Part shown: one piece after another, positions 34,685 through 44,484 of the stretch
Layout: every line of letters begins with the position of its first letter
Numbering within the stretch: position 1 is the stretch's first letter
Assembly (NCBI GenBank): GCA_017507005.1
Contig: JAFWBT010000017.1
Coordinates: 1 to 61,359, forward strand
DNA: 61,359 bases
DNA from: Clostridia bacterium
GTDB lineage: Bacteria; Bacillota; Clostridia; Christensenellales; Borkfalkiaceae
Direction of reading: 5' to 3'
The notes under the pieces: model-generated
Database searches by the model: none
Seen by the model: only the letters and a program-made list of their open reading frames with translations
Told to the model about the DNA's origin: nothing
Translations under genes and position numbers: made by a program

Positions 34685-36209
34685 GCTTTTAAACATAATC
34701 CCCCCTCAGCCTACGGATACTAACGATCCCAACGTCAAAAAAATTACGATAAACTGTCCTAAATGCGGTGTTTCGCTGTATGCAAAGGAAAAGAACAGTA
34801 TTTTCGTTTGTCCCGTTTGTCGCGCTTTTTTGTGTGTAAAAGCGAAAGCGTCGGCAGAGGAAACGCCCGCAGAAGAACCGCTTGCGGAAGAAACGCTTGT
34901 AGCAGAAACGTCTGCGGCGGTGGAAGAACCGAGTGAGCATACAACGTGCGCGGCTGTGGAAGAGTCGACGATTGCAATGGCTTGCGAATCTGTTTCTACG
35001 GAAGAAATCGCAGAAATTGCAACGGAGCCTGAAACGGCGGAAGAATACACGGAAGAATCTGCGCCTATCGCAGAAACGGACGTTGCTGAAGAGGCTGTTG
35101 AAGAGGTAGCCGTTGAGAAAACGGCAGAGGCGGCAGAGGCAGAAACGCCTGAAATTGAGCCGTCGGACGATGTATTGTTGGACGTGCGTCATTTGAAAAA
35201 GCATTTCGTTGTCGGCACCAACTTTTTCGGTCGCCCCACGGCGTTTTTGAAGGCGGTGGACGACGTTTCGTTCCGTTTGCAGAAAGGAAAAACGCTGGGT
35301 ATCGTAGGGGAATCGGGTTGCGGTAAAACGACGATGGGACGTACGATTTTGCGTTTGTACGATATTACGGACGGTCAAGTATTTTTCAAAGGTCAAGAAG
35401 TGTCGGCTTTGTCCGAGCGCGCTTTTGATAAATTGCGTCCGAATATGCAGATGATTTTCCAAGACCCGTATGCGAGCCTTTCGCCTCGTCTTACCGTCGG
35501 GGAGATTATCGGTGAAGCGGCGCTGGAACACGGCTTGGTGGATAAAGCACACTATCGTGAATACGTGCTGGGCGTTATGAAAATGTGCGGCTTGCAACCG
35601 CATTATTTCGACCGTTATCCTCACGAATTTTCGGGCGGTCAAAGACAGCGTATTTGTATCGCGCGTGCGCTCGCGTTAAAGCCGGAGCTTGTTATTTGTG
35701 ACGAACCCGTATCGGCGCTCGACGTATCGATTCAGGCGCAGATTATCAATATGCTGCGTGAATTGCAGAAAGAGCTGGGCTTGACGTACGTGTTTATTTC
35801 GCACGATTTGTCCGTTGTAAAGCACATTTCCGACGAAGTGGGCGTAATGTATTTGGGCAGTATGGTGGAATACGGCTCGAAAGAGCGTATTTTCGCCAAC
35901 ACGTTGCATCCGTACACCAAAGCGTTGTTCTCGGCTGTACCCGTGCCGAATCCGCACGTGAAGATGAACCGAGTAATCCTCAAAGGGGATATTCCTTCGC
36001 CTGTGAATCCGCCGAAAGGCTGTAAATTCCACACTCGTTGCGATAAATGTATGGAGATTTGTAAAAACGTTACGCCTGCATATCGCGAAGTGGAAGAAGG
36101 GCATTTCTGCGCTTGTCATTTGTACGACGAAGAAGCTTTGGCGATGGAAGAATCGCTCAAAGATGCTGAAAAGCCTTTGGAGAGCGTAGCAGAAAGCGCG
36201 GAAGCGTAA
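34671..36209 (+). CDS. Oligopeptide ABC transporter ATPase (OppF-like) fused to a zinc-ribbon-like N-terminus
   Basis: 512 residues from ATG 34671, set by AAGGAGGG at 34657-34664. Residues 25-55 contain CPKC (Cys29, Cys32) and CPVC (Cys47, Cys50), a four-cysteine zinc-ribbon-like module. Residues about 61-165 are a low-complexity linker almost entirely Glu, Ala, Thr, Val and Ser. From about 170 onward it is a normal OppF: Walker A GESGCGKT, MIFQDPYASLSPR, FSGGQRQRICIARAL, LVICDEPVSALD, and the C-terminal GCKFHTRCDKCMEIC. The module and linker are not part of standard OppF; their role is unknown. A short acidic Ala-rich tail ends the protein. Confidence 0.92.
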   Translation: MQTNKLLNIIPPQPTDTNDPNVKKITINCPKCGVSLYAKEKNSIFVCPVCRAFLCVKAKASAEETPAEEPLAEETLVAETSAAVEEPSEHTTCAAVEESTIAMACESVSTEEIAEIATEPETAEEYTEESAPIAETDVAEEAVEEVAVEKTAEAAEAETPEIEPSDDVLLDVRHLKKHFVVGTNFFGRPTAFLKAVDDVSFRLQKGKTLGIVGESGCGKTTMGRTILRLYDITDGQVFFKGQEVSALSERAFDKLRPNMQMIFQDPYASLSPRLTVGEIIGEAALEHGLVDKAHYREYVLGVMKMCGLQPHYFDRYPHEFSGGQRQRICIARALALKPELVICDEPVSALDVSIQAQIINMLRELQKELGLTYVFISHDLSVVKHISDEVGVMYLGSMVEYGSKERIFANTLHPYTKALFSAVPVPNPHVKMNRVILKGDIPSPVNPPKGCKFHTRCDKCMEICKNVTPAYREVEEGHFCACHLYDEEALAMEESLKDAEKPLESVAESAEA

Positions 36210-36253
36210 GTAAAAAGGATAGAAGAACCGCGAAAAGGCGATTCGGAGGGGAT

Positions 36254-36493
36254 ATGGCAAAGAAAAAGATGGACGAGCTGGATACGGAAACGACGTTTGC
36301 GGATATGAACGTCGAGGGGTTCAGCTGGTACAATCCCGATAAGAAAAAGGGCGCGAAACCGATTGGGAAGCTGTCCAAAAAAGAATATTGGGCGATGGTA
36401 AAAGGTATGTTTGCCGCTATGCTGCCTATGATTCTTTGCATTATCGGCGTTGGCATATTCATTATCCTATTAGCGTATTTTTGGCTGAAATAA
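36254..36493 (+). CDS. Small single-pass membrane protein at the end of the opp operon
   Basis: 79 residues: a hydrophilic N-terminus (DTETTFADMNVEGFSWYNPDKKK), then one long hydrophobic segment at about 52-77 (GMFAAMLPMILCIIGVGIFIILLAYFW). GGAGG at 36246-36250 (partly GGAGGGG) supports the ATG. It is 44 bases after oppF and just before the operon terminator, so it is co-transcribed. I do not recognise a family; it could be an accessory to the transporter. Confidence 0.7.
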   Translation: MAKKKMDELDTETTFADMNVEGFSWYNPDKKKGAKPIGKLSKKEYWAMVKGMFAAMLPMILCIIGVGIFIILLAYFWLK

Positions 36494-36499
36494 AAACGA

Positions 36500-36535
36500 A
36501 AAACGACCTTTATCAAGCTCGATAAAGGTCGTTTT
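36500..36535 (+). terminator. Terminator of the opp operon
   Basis: A perfect 15-bp stem AAAACGACCTTTATC/GATAAAGGTCGTTTT with an AAGCTC loop. Confidence 0.93.
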
Positions 36536-36562
36536 TATATATAAAATTTCGTTCTCTCGCTA

Positions 36563-36591
36563 TTGACAAAATGGAAAAAAATGAGTATACT
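36563..36591 (+). promoter_or_regulatory. Promoter of the phosphoesterase gene
   Basis: TTGACA (36563-36568), a 17-base spacer and TATACT (36586-36591), 26 bases before the start codon. Confidence 0.85.
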
Positions 36592-36617
36592 ATATAAAAA
36601 GAAAAAGGAGAACGGCG

Positions 36618-37337
36618 TTGAAAGAACCTTTTGTCGTTAGTGAATACGATTTTTATATACCGATAGATAAAATGCTGAAATTTGCTTTGGTCACCGATTT
36701 GCATAATGGGGACGGCGCGGCGGTATTAAAAACAATCCTTCAAAACCACGTTGACGCCATCTTAATTGCAGGGGATTTTATTCACGACGAGCGCCGTTAT
36801 GAACAAGGCATCGATTTTTTAAAACGTTGCGCGGCGGTATTACCCACCTTTTGTTCCTTGGGTAACCACGAGGCACGTTTTAAAGAAAAGAATATCCGTT
36901 TGTTGGTGAAAAATAGCGGCGCAACGCTGTTGGATAACGAAGATACGCTATTTTGCGGCGTTCGTATCGGCGGCTTGACGGGGCTTTCCGAGAAGCAAAC
37001 GGCAAAAGGAGAAACGCCAAATCTTGCCTTTTTAAAGGAGTTTTCTCAAAAAGACGGCTACAAAATATTGCTGTGTCATCAGCCCGAACATTACGATAAA
37101 TACGTGCGAAAGTATCCTATCCAACTCACGCTTTCAGGGCACGCTCACGGTGGACAATGGCGTTTTTTTGGGCGCGGTGTATATGCGCCAGGGCAGGGCT
37201 TATTCCCGAAATTTACCTCGGGTTTGTACGAGGGGAAATTGCTCGTTAGTCGCGGGCTTGCCAATCCTCAAAAAATCCCAAAGATAGGTAACAGGGAGGA
37301 GTTGATTTTACTGAATTTCTATTCTGTTCAATATTAA
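36618..37337 (+). CDS. Calcineurin-like metallophosphoesterase
   Basis: 239 residues. The metal-binding blocks of the family are in order: VTDLHNG, AGDFIHD, LGNHEA, and a final pair CHQPEHYDKY and SGHAHGGQW. It resembles the YkuE/YaeI group, which often has a membrane anchor or Tat signal; none is present here, so it should be cytosolic. The start is TTG at 36618: AAGGAG lies at 36605-36610 at ideal distance and no ATG occurs before residue 19. Own promoter; substrate unknown. Confidence 0.88.
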   Translation: MKEPFVVSEYDFYIPIDKMLKFALVTDLHNGDGAAVLKTILQNHVDAILIAGDFIHDERRYEQGIDFLKRCAAVLPTFCSLGNHEARFKEKNIRLLVKNSGATLLDNEDTLFCGVRIGGLTGLSEKQTAKGETPNLAFLKEFSQKDGYKILLCHQPEHYDKYVRKYPIQLTLSGHAHGGQWRFFGRGVYAPGQGLFPKFTSGLYEGKLLVSRGLANPQKIPKIGNREELILLNFYSVQY

Positions 37338-37367
37338 ATAAAATATTTATTCAATAAAATATTACTG

Positions 37368-38084
37368 TTAAATATTCGTTTGAGATTGCCGTTTTGCTAG
37401 GATTTTCCCCGTTTCGGCGTTTACGAGGAAAGCGTTGATATTGCCGCTACGGTCGATTACGCCGACGTAATAATAGGGGGCATCCTCGTACAAAAGGCGG
37501 ATATGTATTTCCCCTGCAAAGCCGTAACGGTCGGTGAGGGAATCGAACAACGCTTTTTCTTCGTGGTAGATATTTTTTAACGCCGTTTTCGCAGGAATCG
37601 TGCGTTCGGTTAAGACGGATTTCGCCGTCATTTCTACGGCGGTGTCGCCGTATTCGATTTTGCAAACGATTTCACGCAAGGCGGATATATCTAACGTGCA
37701 GGCGTAATAATATTCCGTTTTCACGTTGTCGAAAGACATTTCACCGCCGTACGTTTTGCCGTGAATAGAAAAACTGAGCTGACAAGTTTTATCAAAAGAG
37801 GGCGCGACAAGCCGCACTTCGGCGCGAGGAACGCTTTCTTTTGGAATCCCGTCGGTGGCGTAAGGCGATTCTTTACGTACGGCGTATACGCGTAAGGACA
37901 GCGTTTCCGTTTCACAGATAAAAATATTACTGCGTAGCTCGGAAACGTAATCGAAATATTCGACTGTTTTTTTACAAGAGACACAGCTGAAAGAAAAGAA
38001 TAAAACGAACAACGTCGCCAAGATTTGACCAACGAGCTTTGTCAGACGTGAAAACACCGTTTTTTTAGCCTGAAAATTTTTCAT
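37368..38084 (-). CDS. Putative lipoprotein of unknown function
   Basis: 238 residues. Hydrophobic segment at about 18-36 (GQILATLFVLFFSFSCVSC) ends in Cys34/Cys37, a plausible though atypical lipobox, followed by a mainly beta-strand domain. The last 30 residues (YYVGVIDRSGNINAFLVNAETGKILAKR) have the look of a PepSY-like strand pair. No family recognised. A -10-like TATAAT (38091-38096 on the minus strand) ends only six bases from the ATG and no ribosome site is present, so the mRNA may be nearly leaderless. Faces the phosphoesterase tail to tail. Confidence 0.7.
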   Translation of the reverse strand: MKNFQAKKTVFSRLTKLVGQILATLFVLFFSFSCVSCKKTVEYFDYVSELRSNIFICETETLSLRVYAVRKESPYATDGIPKESVPRAEVRLVAPSFDKTCQLSFSIHGKTYGGEMSFDNVKTEYYYACTLDISALREIVCKIEYGDTAVEMTAKSVLTERTIPAKTALKNIYHEEKALFDSLTDRYGFAGEIHIRLLYEDAPYYYVGVIDRSGNINAFLVNAETGKILAKRQSQTNI

Positions 38085-38141
38085 ATTTCCATTATATTAA
38101 AAAAAGGTGCAATTCATGACCAACAAATTTCGTTTATACAG

Positions 38142-38170
38142 TTGATTTTTTCTTTTTAATGTGCTAAAAT
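38142..38170 (+). promoter_or_regulatory. Promoter of the 38198 gene
   Basis: TTGATT (38142-38147), a 17-base spacer and TAAAAT (38165-38170), with TGC before the -10. AGGAGGAAG follows in the short leader. Confidence 0.75.
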
Positions 38171-38197
38171 AGTATAAATACTATAGGAGGAAGATAT

Positions 38198-38824
38198 ATG
38201 AGCTGGGATAAAGTCGTAAAAAGAGCGATTCGAGACACGCTCCTCGCGATAGTGTCGCTGTACGTAATCATGATAATTTCGCTGTGTATCTTCTATCCTT
38301 CCACAATGATGGGCATCACGTATGATTTGGGTATGGACAAGCTGAGTATGCATTTTGCGAACACCGCCTACAAACGCTCGGGCTACGCTGGGCATATTGC
38401 GTATGCGACGGAGGTAGCAATCGGTATCGATGACGAGGCGAAAATCATCAGCTACGGCGAACGCTTAATTAAGAATAAGGATTTCTTGAAATATTGCGCG
38501 AAAAAAGACGACGCGCTTGGAGAAGATATCGATAGCTCGTACGAACAGTACATTTACACGCAGATATGTGTGGCTAAATACGATCAGGGGAAGAAAACAG
38601 CAGCGGTAACGCGCGCCGTGGAATTGACGGGGAACGAGTTTCCTCCTTTTAACGCGGTCGCGGCAGTGTTGCTCGCGGCATTGAAAAACAGCGACGTGGA
38701 AACGGTCGCTTTGATAAGGGAAAAAATGCAGGAGATAGACTATGCAAGCTTGTCGGAAACGGACAAGACGTATTACGACGCTATCTTCGGGCTGACAAGC
38801 GATGAGAATGGATATGCGTCCTAA
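38198..38824 (+). CDS. Membrane-anchored hypothetical protein
   Basis: 208 residues. One membrane helix near the N-terminus (about 13-34: DTLLAIVSLYVIMIISLCIFY) followed by a soluble, helix-rich part (GERLIKNKDFLKYCAKK, FPPFNAVAAVLLAALKNSDVETVAL) that could form TPR-like hairpins outside the membrane. I do not recognise the family. Well-formed promoter and AGGAGG ribosome site show it is a real gene. guaB follows after 87 bases. Confidence 0.75.
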   Translation: MSWDKVVKRAIRDTLLAIVSLYVIMIISLCIFYPSTMMGITYDLGMDKLSMHFANTAYKRSGYAGHIAYATEVAIGIDDEAKIISYGERLIKNKDFLKYCAKKDDALGEDIDSSYEQYIYTQICVAKYDQGKKTAAVTRAVELTGNEFPPFNAVAAVLLAALKNSDVETVALIREKMQEIDYASLSETDKTYYDAIFGLTSDENGYAS

Positions 38825-38869
38825 GGCGAGTGCGCCGTTTAGATGCTGTCCATTCCCGTTTTATTATAG

Positions 38870-40366
<1,497 letters not shown>

Positions 40367-40378
40367 TAGGCAATAAAC

Positions 40379-40415
40379 GGAAAACGCGGATACTTCGTAT
40401 CTACGCGTTTTCCTT
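40379..40415 (+). terminator. Terminator between guaB and guaA
   Basis: A stem GGAAAACGCG/CGCGTTTTCC with an inner GATAC-TTC-GTATC hairpin and a TTTG tail. Strong pairing with only a two-base bulge. Confidence 0.8.
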
Positions 40416-40498
40416 TGCTTTATTGCGCGTGCTTTATTAGGCGCGCGAGAAATTAAATCATTTTAAATTTTTTTATCATATACGGAGGTATGAAAAAT

Positions 40499-41479
40499 AT
40501 GCAAGGCAATGTACGTCCCGATACGATGGCACGTATCAACACGAAAGAACTCGCAAACAAATTCATTGACGAACAAGTAGCAGAAATCAGAGCGCAAGTA
40601 GGCAATAAAAAAGTATTGCTTGCGTTGTCGGGCGGAGTGGATTCATCCGTCGTTGCGGCGCTTTTGATTAAGGCGATTGGCAAACAGCTCGTATGTGTGC
40701 ACGTAAATCACGGTTTGCTCCGTAAGGGCGAACCCGAAGAAGTAGTACGCGTATTCCGCGGTGAAATGGACGCAAATCTCGTTTACGTTGACGCAATCGA
40801 TCGTTTCCTCGGTAAGCTGGACGGTGTGGAAGAACCCGAAAAGAAACGTAAAATTATCGGCGCGGAATTTATCCGCGTGTTTGAAGAAGAAGCAAGAAAG
40901 CAGGAGGGTATCGAATTCCTCGCGCAGGGTACGATTTATCCCGACATTATCGAAAGCGACGGCGTTAAGGCGCATCATAACGTAGGCGGTTTGCCCGAAG
41001 ATATGCAGTTTGAATTGGTAGAGCCGATTAAGCTCCTTTACAAAGACGAAGTGCGTATGGTAGGTAGTGCGTTGGGTTTGCCCGACGGCATGGTATACCG
41101 TCAGCCGTTCCCCGGCCCTGGCCTTGGCGTGCGTTGTCTTGGCGCAATCACTCGTGACAGATTAGAGGCTGTGCGTGAATCGGACGCTATTTTGCGTGAA
41201 GAATTTGCAAACGCAGGCTTGGAAGGCAAAGTATGGCAGTATTTCACGGCTGTACCCGATTTCAAATCGGTTGGTGTAAAAGACGGCAAGCGTACGTACG
41301 CGTATCCCGTAATTATCCGCGCGGTGAACACGGTGGACGCGATGGCGGCTACGATTGAAGAAGTGCCTTACGAGCTGTTGAAAAAGATTACGGCGCGTAT
41401 CACGACGGAAGTAGAAAACGTAAACCGCGTATTGTACGACCTCACCCCGAAGCCCTCGGGAACGATTGAATGGGAATAA
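40499..41479 (+). CDS. guaA: GMP synthase, ATP-pyrophosphatase part only (no amidotransferase domain)
   Basis: 326 residues from ATG 40499; the ATG at 40490 is only one base from GGAGG (40484-40488), so the second ATG with 10-base spacing is preferred. It aminates XMP to GMP. PP-loop [11 protein letters not shown], then [10 protein letters not shown]-type lid ([12 protein letters not shown]) and the dimerisation domain ending [10 protein letters not shown] are complete. The N-terminal class I glutaminase (about 190 residues in ordinary GuaA) is absent, as in archaeal two-subunit enzymes. A glutaminase partner must be encoded elsewhere, or free ammonia is used. Confidence 0.92.
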   Translation: MQGNVRPDTMARINTKELANKFIDEQVAEIRAQVGNKKVLLALSGGVDSSVVAALLIKAIGKQLVCVHVNHGLLRKGEPEEVVRVFRGEMDANLVYVDAIDRFLGKLDGVEEPEKKRKIIGAEFIRVFEEEARKQEGIEFLAQGTIYPDIIESDGVKAHHNVGGLPEDMQFELVEPIKLLYKDEVRMVGSALGLPDGMVYRQPFPGPGLGVRCLGAITRDRLEAVRESDAILREEFANAGLEGKVWQYFTAVPDFKSVGVKDGKRTYAYPVIIRAVNTVDAMAATIEEVPYELLKKITARITTEVENVNRVLYDLTPKPSGTIEWE

Positions 41480-41651
41480 TTAAATAGCAAAAAACTCTCC
41501 TATTTAAACAATTTAAATAAGGTATGTACGCGTTGAACGGTAAAATTAGCGAAATTCCCAAGGCGGATATAGGCTGATAAACGGCGGATATGGTTGTATT
41601 TGTCGAAGAGATAAAAGTTGCTGATATATTTATCGCAGGGAGAAAAATAAT

Positions 41652-42371
41652 ATGGCATTTCAAGAAATCGAATGGCGAGGATTTAAAGGATACGAATTTG
41701 AGTTTGAGGGATTGAAAGCAAAGCTTATCAAACCCAACTGTAAACCGAACGGAAAATGGCTGTTAAAGGCGGAATACTTCGACGCTTTTCCCGAAACGGA
41801 AATCGAGCTTTTAAATCGCGGTTGGCATTTGGCGTATAATGAAAATCACAACCGTTGGGCGGAAGATTTAGATTTGGAGAGAAAATCCAAGTTCTTAAAA
41901 TATATTCCCGAAACGTTTGGGCTTTCTCAAAAATGCGTTTTGGTGGGTATGAGCTGTGGTGGTTTGTATTCCGTAAAGCTGACGGCGTTAAATCCCGAAC
42001 GCGTGCAAGGCATTTATTTGGATGCACCCGTGATGAATTTGCTCAGTTGCCCAGGCAATTTGGGTAAGGCTAACGGCGTTTCGTTTGAAGAATATACCCA
42101 TTTTACGGGCAGAACGCTTGTAGATATGCTCAGCTATCGTGAACATCCCATTGATAAAATGCACGTTTTGGCAGAGCATAAAATCCCCATTGTAATGGTC
42201 GCGGGAGATAGCGATACGGTTGTGCCTTATGATGAAAACGGTGCTTTGCTTGAAAAGTATTATAAACAATGCGGTCTGCCTATCGAGGTATTTATAAAAG
42301 AGGGCGCAGACCACCATCCGCACGGCTTGGATAATCCTTGCGTGGTGACGGATTTGTTGGAGAAATTTTAA
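41652..42371 (+). CDS. Alpha/beta hydrolase
   Basis: 239 residues. Nucleophile elbow VGMSCGGLYS (Gly-Met-Ser-Cys-Gly, fitting GxSxG), acid loop MVAGDSDTVVPYDENG, and catalytic histidine in GADHHPHGLDNP. The N-terminal FEGLKAKLIKPNCKPNGKWLLKAEYFDAFPETEIELLNRGWHLAY is typical of a group of Firmicutes esterase or peptidase-like hydrolases. No signal peptide. Substrate unknown. The 172-base spacer from guaA holds an AT-rich palindrome (41501-41519) and a weak extended -10 (TGATATATT at 41622-41630). Confidence 0.85.
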   Translation: MAFQEIEWRGFKGYEFEFEGLKAKLIKPNCKPNGKWLLKAEYFDAFPETEIELLNRGWHLAYNENHNRWAEDLDLERKSKFLKYIPETFGLSQKCVLVGMSCGGLYSVKLTALNPERVQGIYLDAPVMNLLSCPGNLGKANGVSFEEYTHFTGRTLVDMLSYREHPIDKMHVLAEHKIPIVMVAGDSDTVVPYDENGALLEKYYKQCGLPIEVFIKEGADHHPHGLDNPCVVTDLLEKF

Positions 42372-42574
42372 AGTTGTTTAACTAATATAAAAATTGACGC
42401 TTAATTCAAAGTTTTTAATATGTTTGACAAAAGTTGTTCGTATTGAAATAACTTAAAGAAAGCATTGATTTTTATTTGGCGAAACCAAGCGCAAAGAGTA
42501 ACGAAAAAAGCAGCAAAAAGCATATAGTATACTATGAGGTTTATCCTCAAATACACAAGAGGTTTGGATATACT

Positions 42575-42985
42575 ATGTGCAATTTGTATACTACCAGCGC
42601 TACTAACGGCTGTGGCTACAATTACGGCAACGGCTGTGGTAGTTGGTTTTGGAATAGCGGCTATCAAAGAGTATGTCGGGACGCGTGTGGCAATATCCGT
42701 TGCAACCAGAGTTGTACGAATTGTTGTCATTATTGTCCTTGCAATCAGTGTTGCGGCTGTGGGAATAATGGCAACATGGGCAACAACGGCAATACGGGCA
42801 CGACGGACGATACGACGGGCAATACCGGCAACGGCGGCTTTACTTGCGTAACGTTTTGTGGTAACACGAACGCTGCGGCGGTTGCACGCAGTGCGACGAC
42901 GGCAAACTACGCCGACGGGTATTACGCTCGTTCGTACGGTTGCGGCAGAAATAGACGTTCCTGCGGTTGCTGGAATAACGCTTAA
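42575..42985 (+). CDS. Small Cys/Gly/Asn-rich protein
   Basis: 136 residues from ATG 42575. Composition is extreme: in residues 34-62 nearly every second or third residue is Cys (CRDACGNIRCNQSCTNCC, then HYCPCNQCCGCGNNG), followed by Gly-Asn-Thr repeats (NGNMGNNGNTGTTDD) and a C-terminal RSYGCGRNRRSCGCWNN. No signal peptide. AAGAGG at 42557-42562 lies 12 bases before the ATG. Similar Cys-rich low-complexity proteins are found in spore coats and exosporium; that is a guess supported only by the sporulation genes nearby. An AT palindrome ATAGTATACTAT (42524-42535) precedes it and a terminator follows. Confidence 0.65.
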   Translation: MCNLYTTSATNGCGYNYGNGCGSWFWNSGYQRVCRDACGNIRCNQSCTNCCHYCPCNQCCGCGNNGNMGNNGNTGTTDDTTGNTGNGGFTCVTFCGNTNAAAVARSATTANYADGYYARSYGCGRNRRSCGCWNNA

Positions 42986-43005
42986 CAAGAAATACAAAGG
43001 AAAAG

Positions 43006-43032
43006 AGCGGCGGTGTTTACCGTCGCTTTTTT
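43006..43032 (+). terminator. Terminator of the Cys-rich gene
   Basis: A 9-bp stem AGCGGCGGT/ACCGTCGCT (one G-T) with a GTTT loop and a six-T tail. Confidence 0.85.
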
Positions 43033-43125
43033 AATATAATACCGTTTTGTTGTCCACCATTTTATTATACGCCGTTTTGCTATGCGCCGCGATTAAAAAA
43101 GAAAAAAACGGTGCATAATAAAAAA

Positions 43126-43947
43126 ATGGAAAAGCTGCGTAAAGTCTTTTATTTTTTTAAGAATAAATACGATTTGTTGTCGGTGAAACGCTATACGACG
43201 ATAGCAGGGACGTTGGTTTTTTTTCTCATTATGTCTATCGTGCCACTGTCGTTTTTGCTTACCTTGCTTATCGGTAAACTCCCCGTCGATCCCGAACAAA
43301 TTTTATCCTTATCCGTTTTTGAATCGGTGAAAAATATCCTGCTTTACGTGCAAAGAGAGGCGTCTAACGCCACCACGGGTGCGTCTGTCGTGCTTATCGT
43401 TACCACGCTGTATTCCGCGACCAACCTATTCTATCAAATGCGCCGTAGCGGCGAGATAATTTACGATTTTCGCCGTCATAAAAAGGGCTTGAAAGTGCGT
43501 TTGGGCGCGCTGGTACTGCTTGGCGTTGTGATGACAATGGTCGTTGTGTTTTTATTGCTGTTTGCGTTTGGTACGTTTCTTGCCTCTCGTTTTCTTTCGG
43601 AAAAATGGGTGCAGGTGGCGGATTATATCCTGCTAGCGGCGTTGGCTTTTTTATTAGTGTTATTGCTGAATATGTACGTTTGTCCATATAAAACGAGCGT
43701 AAAAAGTTTTCTTCTCGGCACGACAATTACGGTGCTTGCTTGGGTGGCGACGGCAATCGGCTTTTCGATATATATGCGTATTAGCAACGTGGGGCGATTA
43801 TACGGCGCGCTGAGTACGATTATCGTCTTTTTGTTATGGCTGTATATCCTGATGATTTGCTTTATCGCAGGCGTGATTTTTAACAGCGAAAAGATAACTG
43901 CTGCACGCAAAAACGATAGGAAACGCAAACGGAAAAATGTCGCGTGA
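43126..43947 (+). CDS. YihY/BrkB family inner membrane protein
   Basis: 273 residues with six membrane helices; KRYTTIAGTLVFFLIMSIVPLSFLLTLLI at the start and SNVGRLYGALSTIIVFLLWLYILMICFIAGVIFNSE at the end are family hallmarks. The function of this family is not settled (the old RNase BN label is wrong). ATG 43126 is used; a GTG at 43111 is also in frame. No clear ribosome site is visible. A basic C-terminal tail (RKNDRKRKRKN) should be cytosolic. Confidence 0.88.
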   Translation: MEKLRKVFYFFKNKYDLLSVKRYTTIAGTLVFFLIMSIVPLSFLLTLLIGKLPVDPEQILSLSVFESVKNILLYVQREASNATTGASVVLIVTTLYSATNLFYQMRRSGEIIYDFRRHKKGLKVRLGALVLLGVVMTMVVVFLLLFAFGTFLASRFLSEKWVQVADYILLAALAFLLVLLLNMYVCPYKTSVKSFLLGTTITVLAWVATAIGFSIYMRISNVGRLYGALSTIIVFLLWLYILMICFIAGVIFNSEKITAARKNDRKRKRKNVA

Positions 43948-43980
43948 ATAGTTTTTTTGTCTATGGCGCATACTACTATT

Positions 43981-44388
43981 ATGAAGAAAGCGATAGTAAA
44001 AAGCTCGATTTTAGCAGGGCTGATGGGTTTGTTGTTGTGCTTTTCAGGGCTGAAAGATAGTAAACTGACGGATATCACCCGTCCTTATCTCGGGGAATAT
44101 CAATGCGAACGTGCAACGTACGGCTCGAAAGATTATTTAGACACTTATACGGATATTCGCTTGGAATTGAAATCGGACAATACCTTTGTTTTGACGGCGT
44201 TGGACAAAACGAATAAGAAGAAAACGATTAAGGGTAAATATTCGTACGACGAAAAGAAGCAAACGCTGACGATGCGCTGGGGCAAGGGCGGTTTTATCCG
44301 TCGCAAAATTCCTTTAAACGGGGGGGAACTCTGCCTTACTATACAAATCGGCAATAAAACGCTGGTGATGAATTTTATACAAAAATAA
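43981..44388 (+). CDS. Small exported protein, unknown
   Basis: 135 residues. MKKAIVKSSILAGLMGLLLCFSG is a signal or lipoprotein-like leader (a Cys at 20), followed by a beta-rich domain: LGEYQCERATYGSKDY, IRLELKSDNTFVLTALDK, IKGKYSYDEKKQTLTMRW, ELCLTIQIGNKTLVM. The alternating pattern resembles lipocalin-like or META-type small beta-barrels, but no family is certain. ATG 43981 is chosen since the leader begins there; an in-frame ATG lies at 43963. It follows the YihY-like gene closely and ends in a terminator. Confidence 0.68.
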   Translation: MKKAIVKSSILAGLMGLLLCFSGLKDSKLTDITRPYLGEYQCERATYGSKDYLDTYTDIRLELKSDNTFVLTALDKTNKKKTIKGKYSYDEKKQTLTMRWGKGGFIRRKIPLNGGELCLTIQIGNKTLVMNFIQK

Positions 44389-44390
44389 CG

Positions 44391-44417
44391 AAAAAGTCGG
44401 GTTTTTCCGACTTTTTT
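44391..44417 (+). terminator. Terminator
   Basis: A 10-bp stem AAAAAGTCGG/CCGACTTTTT with loop GTTTTT, directly after the stop codon at 44388. Confidence 0.9.
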
Positions 44418-44448
44418 ACATAAAATAAACAAATGTTCGTAAAAACGC

Positions 44449-44477
44449 TTGCCAAAGTAAAAAAAATGTGCTACAAT
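44449..44477 (+). promoter_or_regulatory. Promoter placed directly at the helicase start codon
   Basis: TTGCCA (44449-44454), a 17-base spacer and TACAAT (44472-44477) with TGC before it. The -10 ends seven bases before ATG 44485, so transcription should begin at or next to the start codon. Confidence 0.7.
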
Positions 44478-44484
44478 ACAAAAA

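Noticed and set aside
42534-42851. Alternative plus-strand frame inside the Cys-rich gene, rich in Ala/Val/Ile
   Set aside because: It arises from the repetitive composition, has no ribosome site, and ends inside the better-supported frame.
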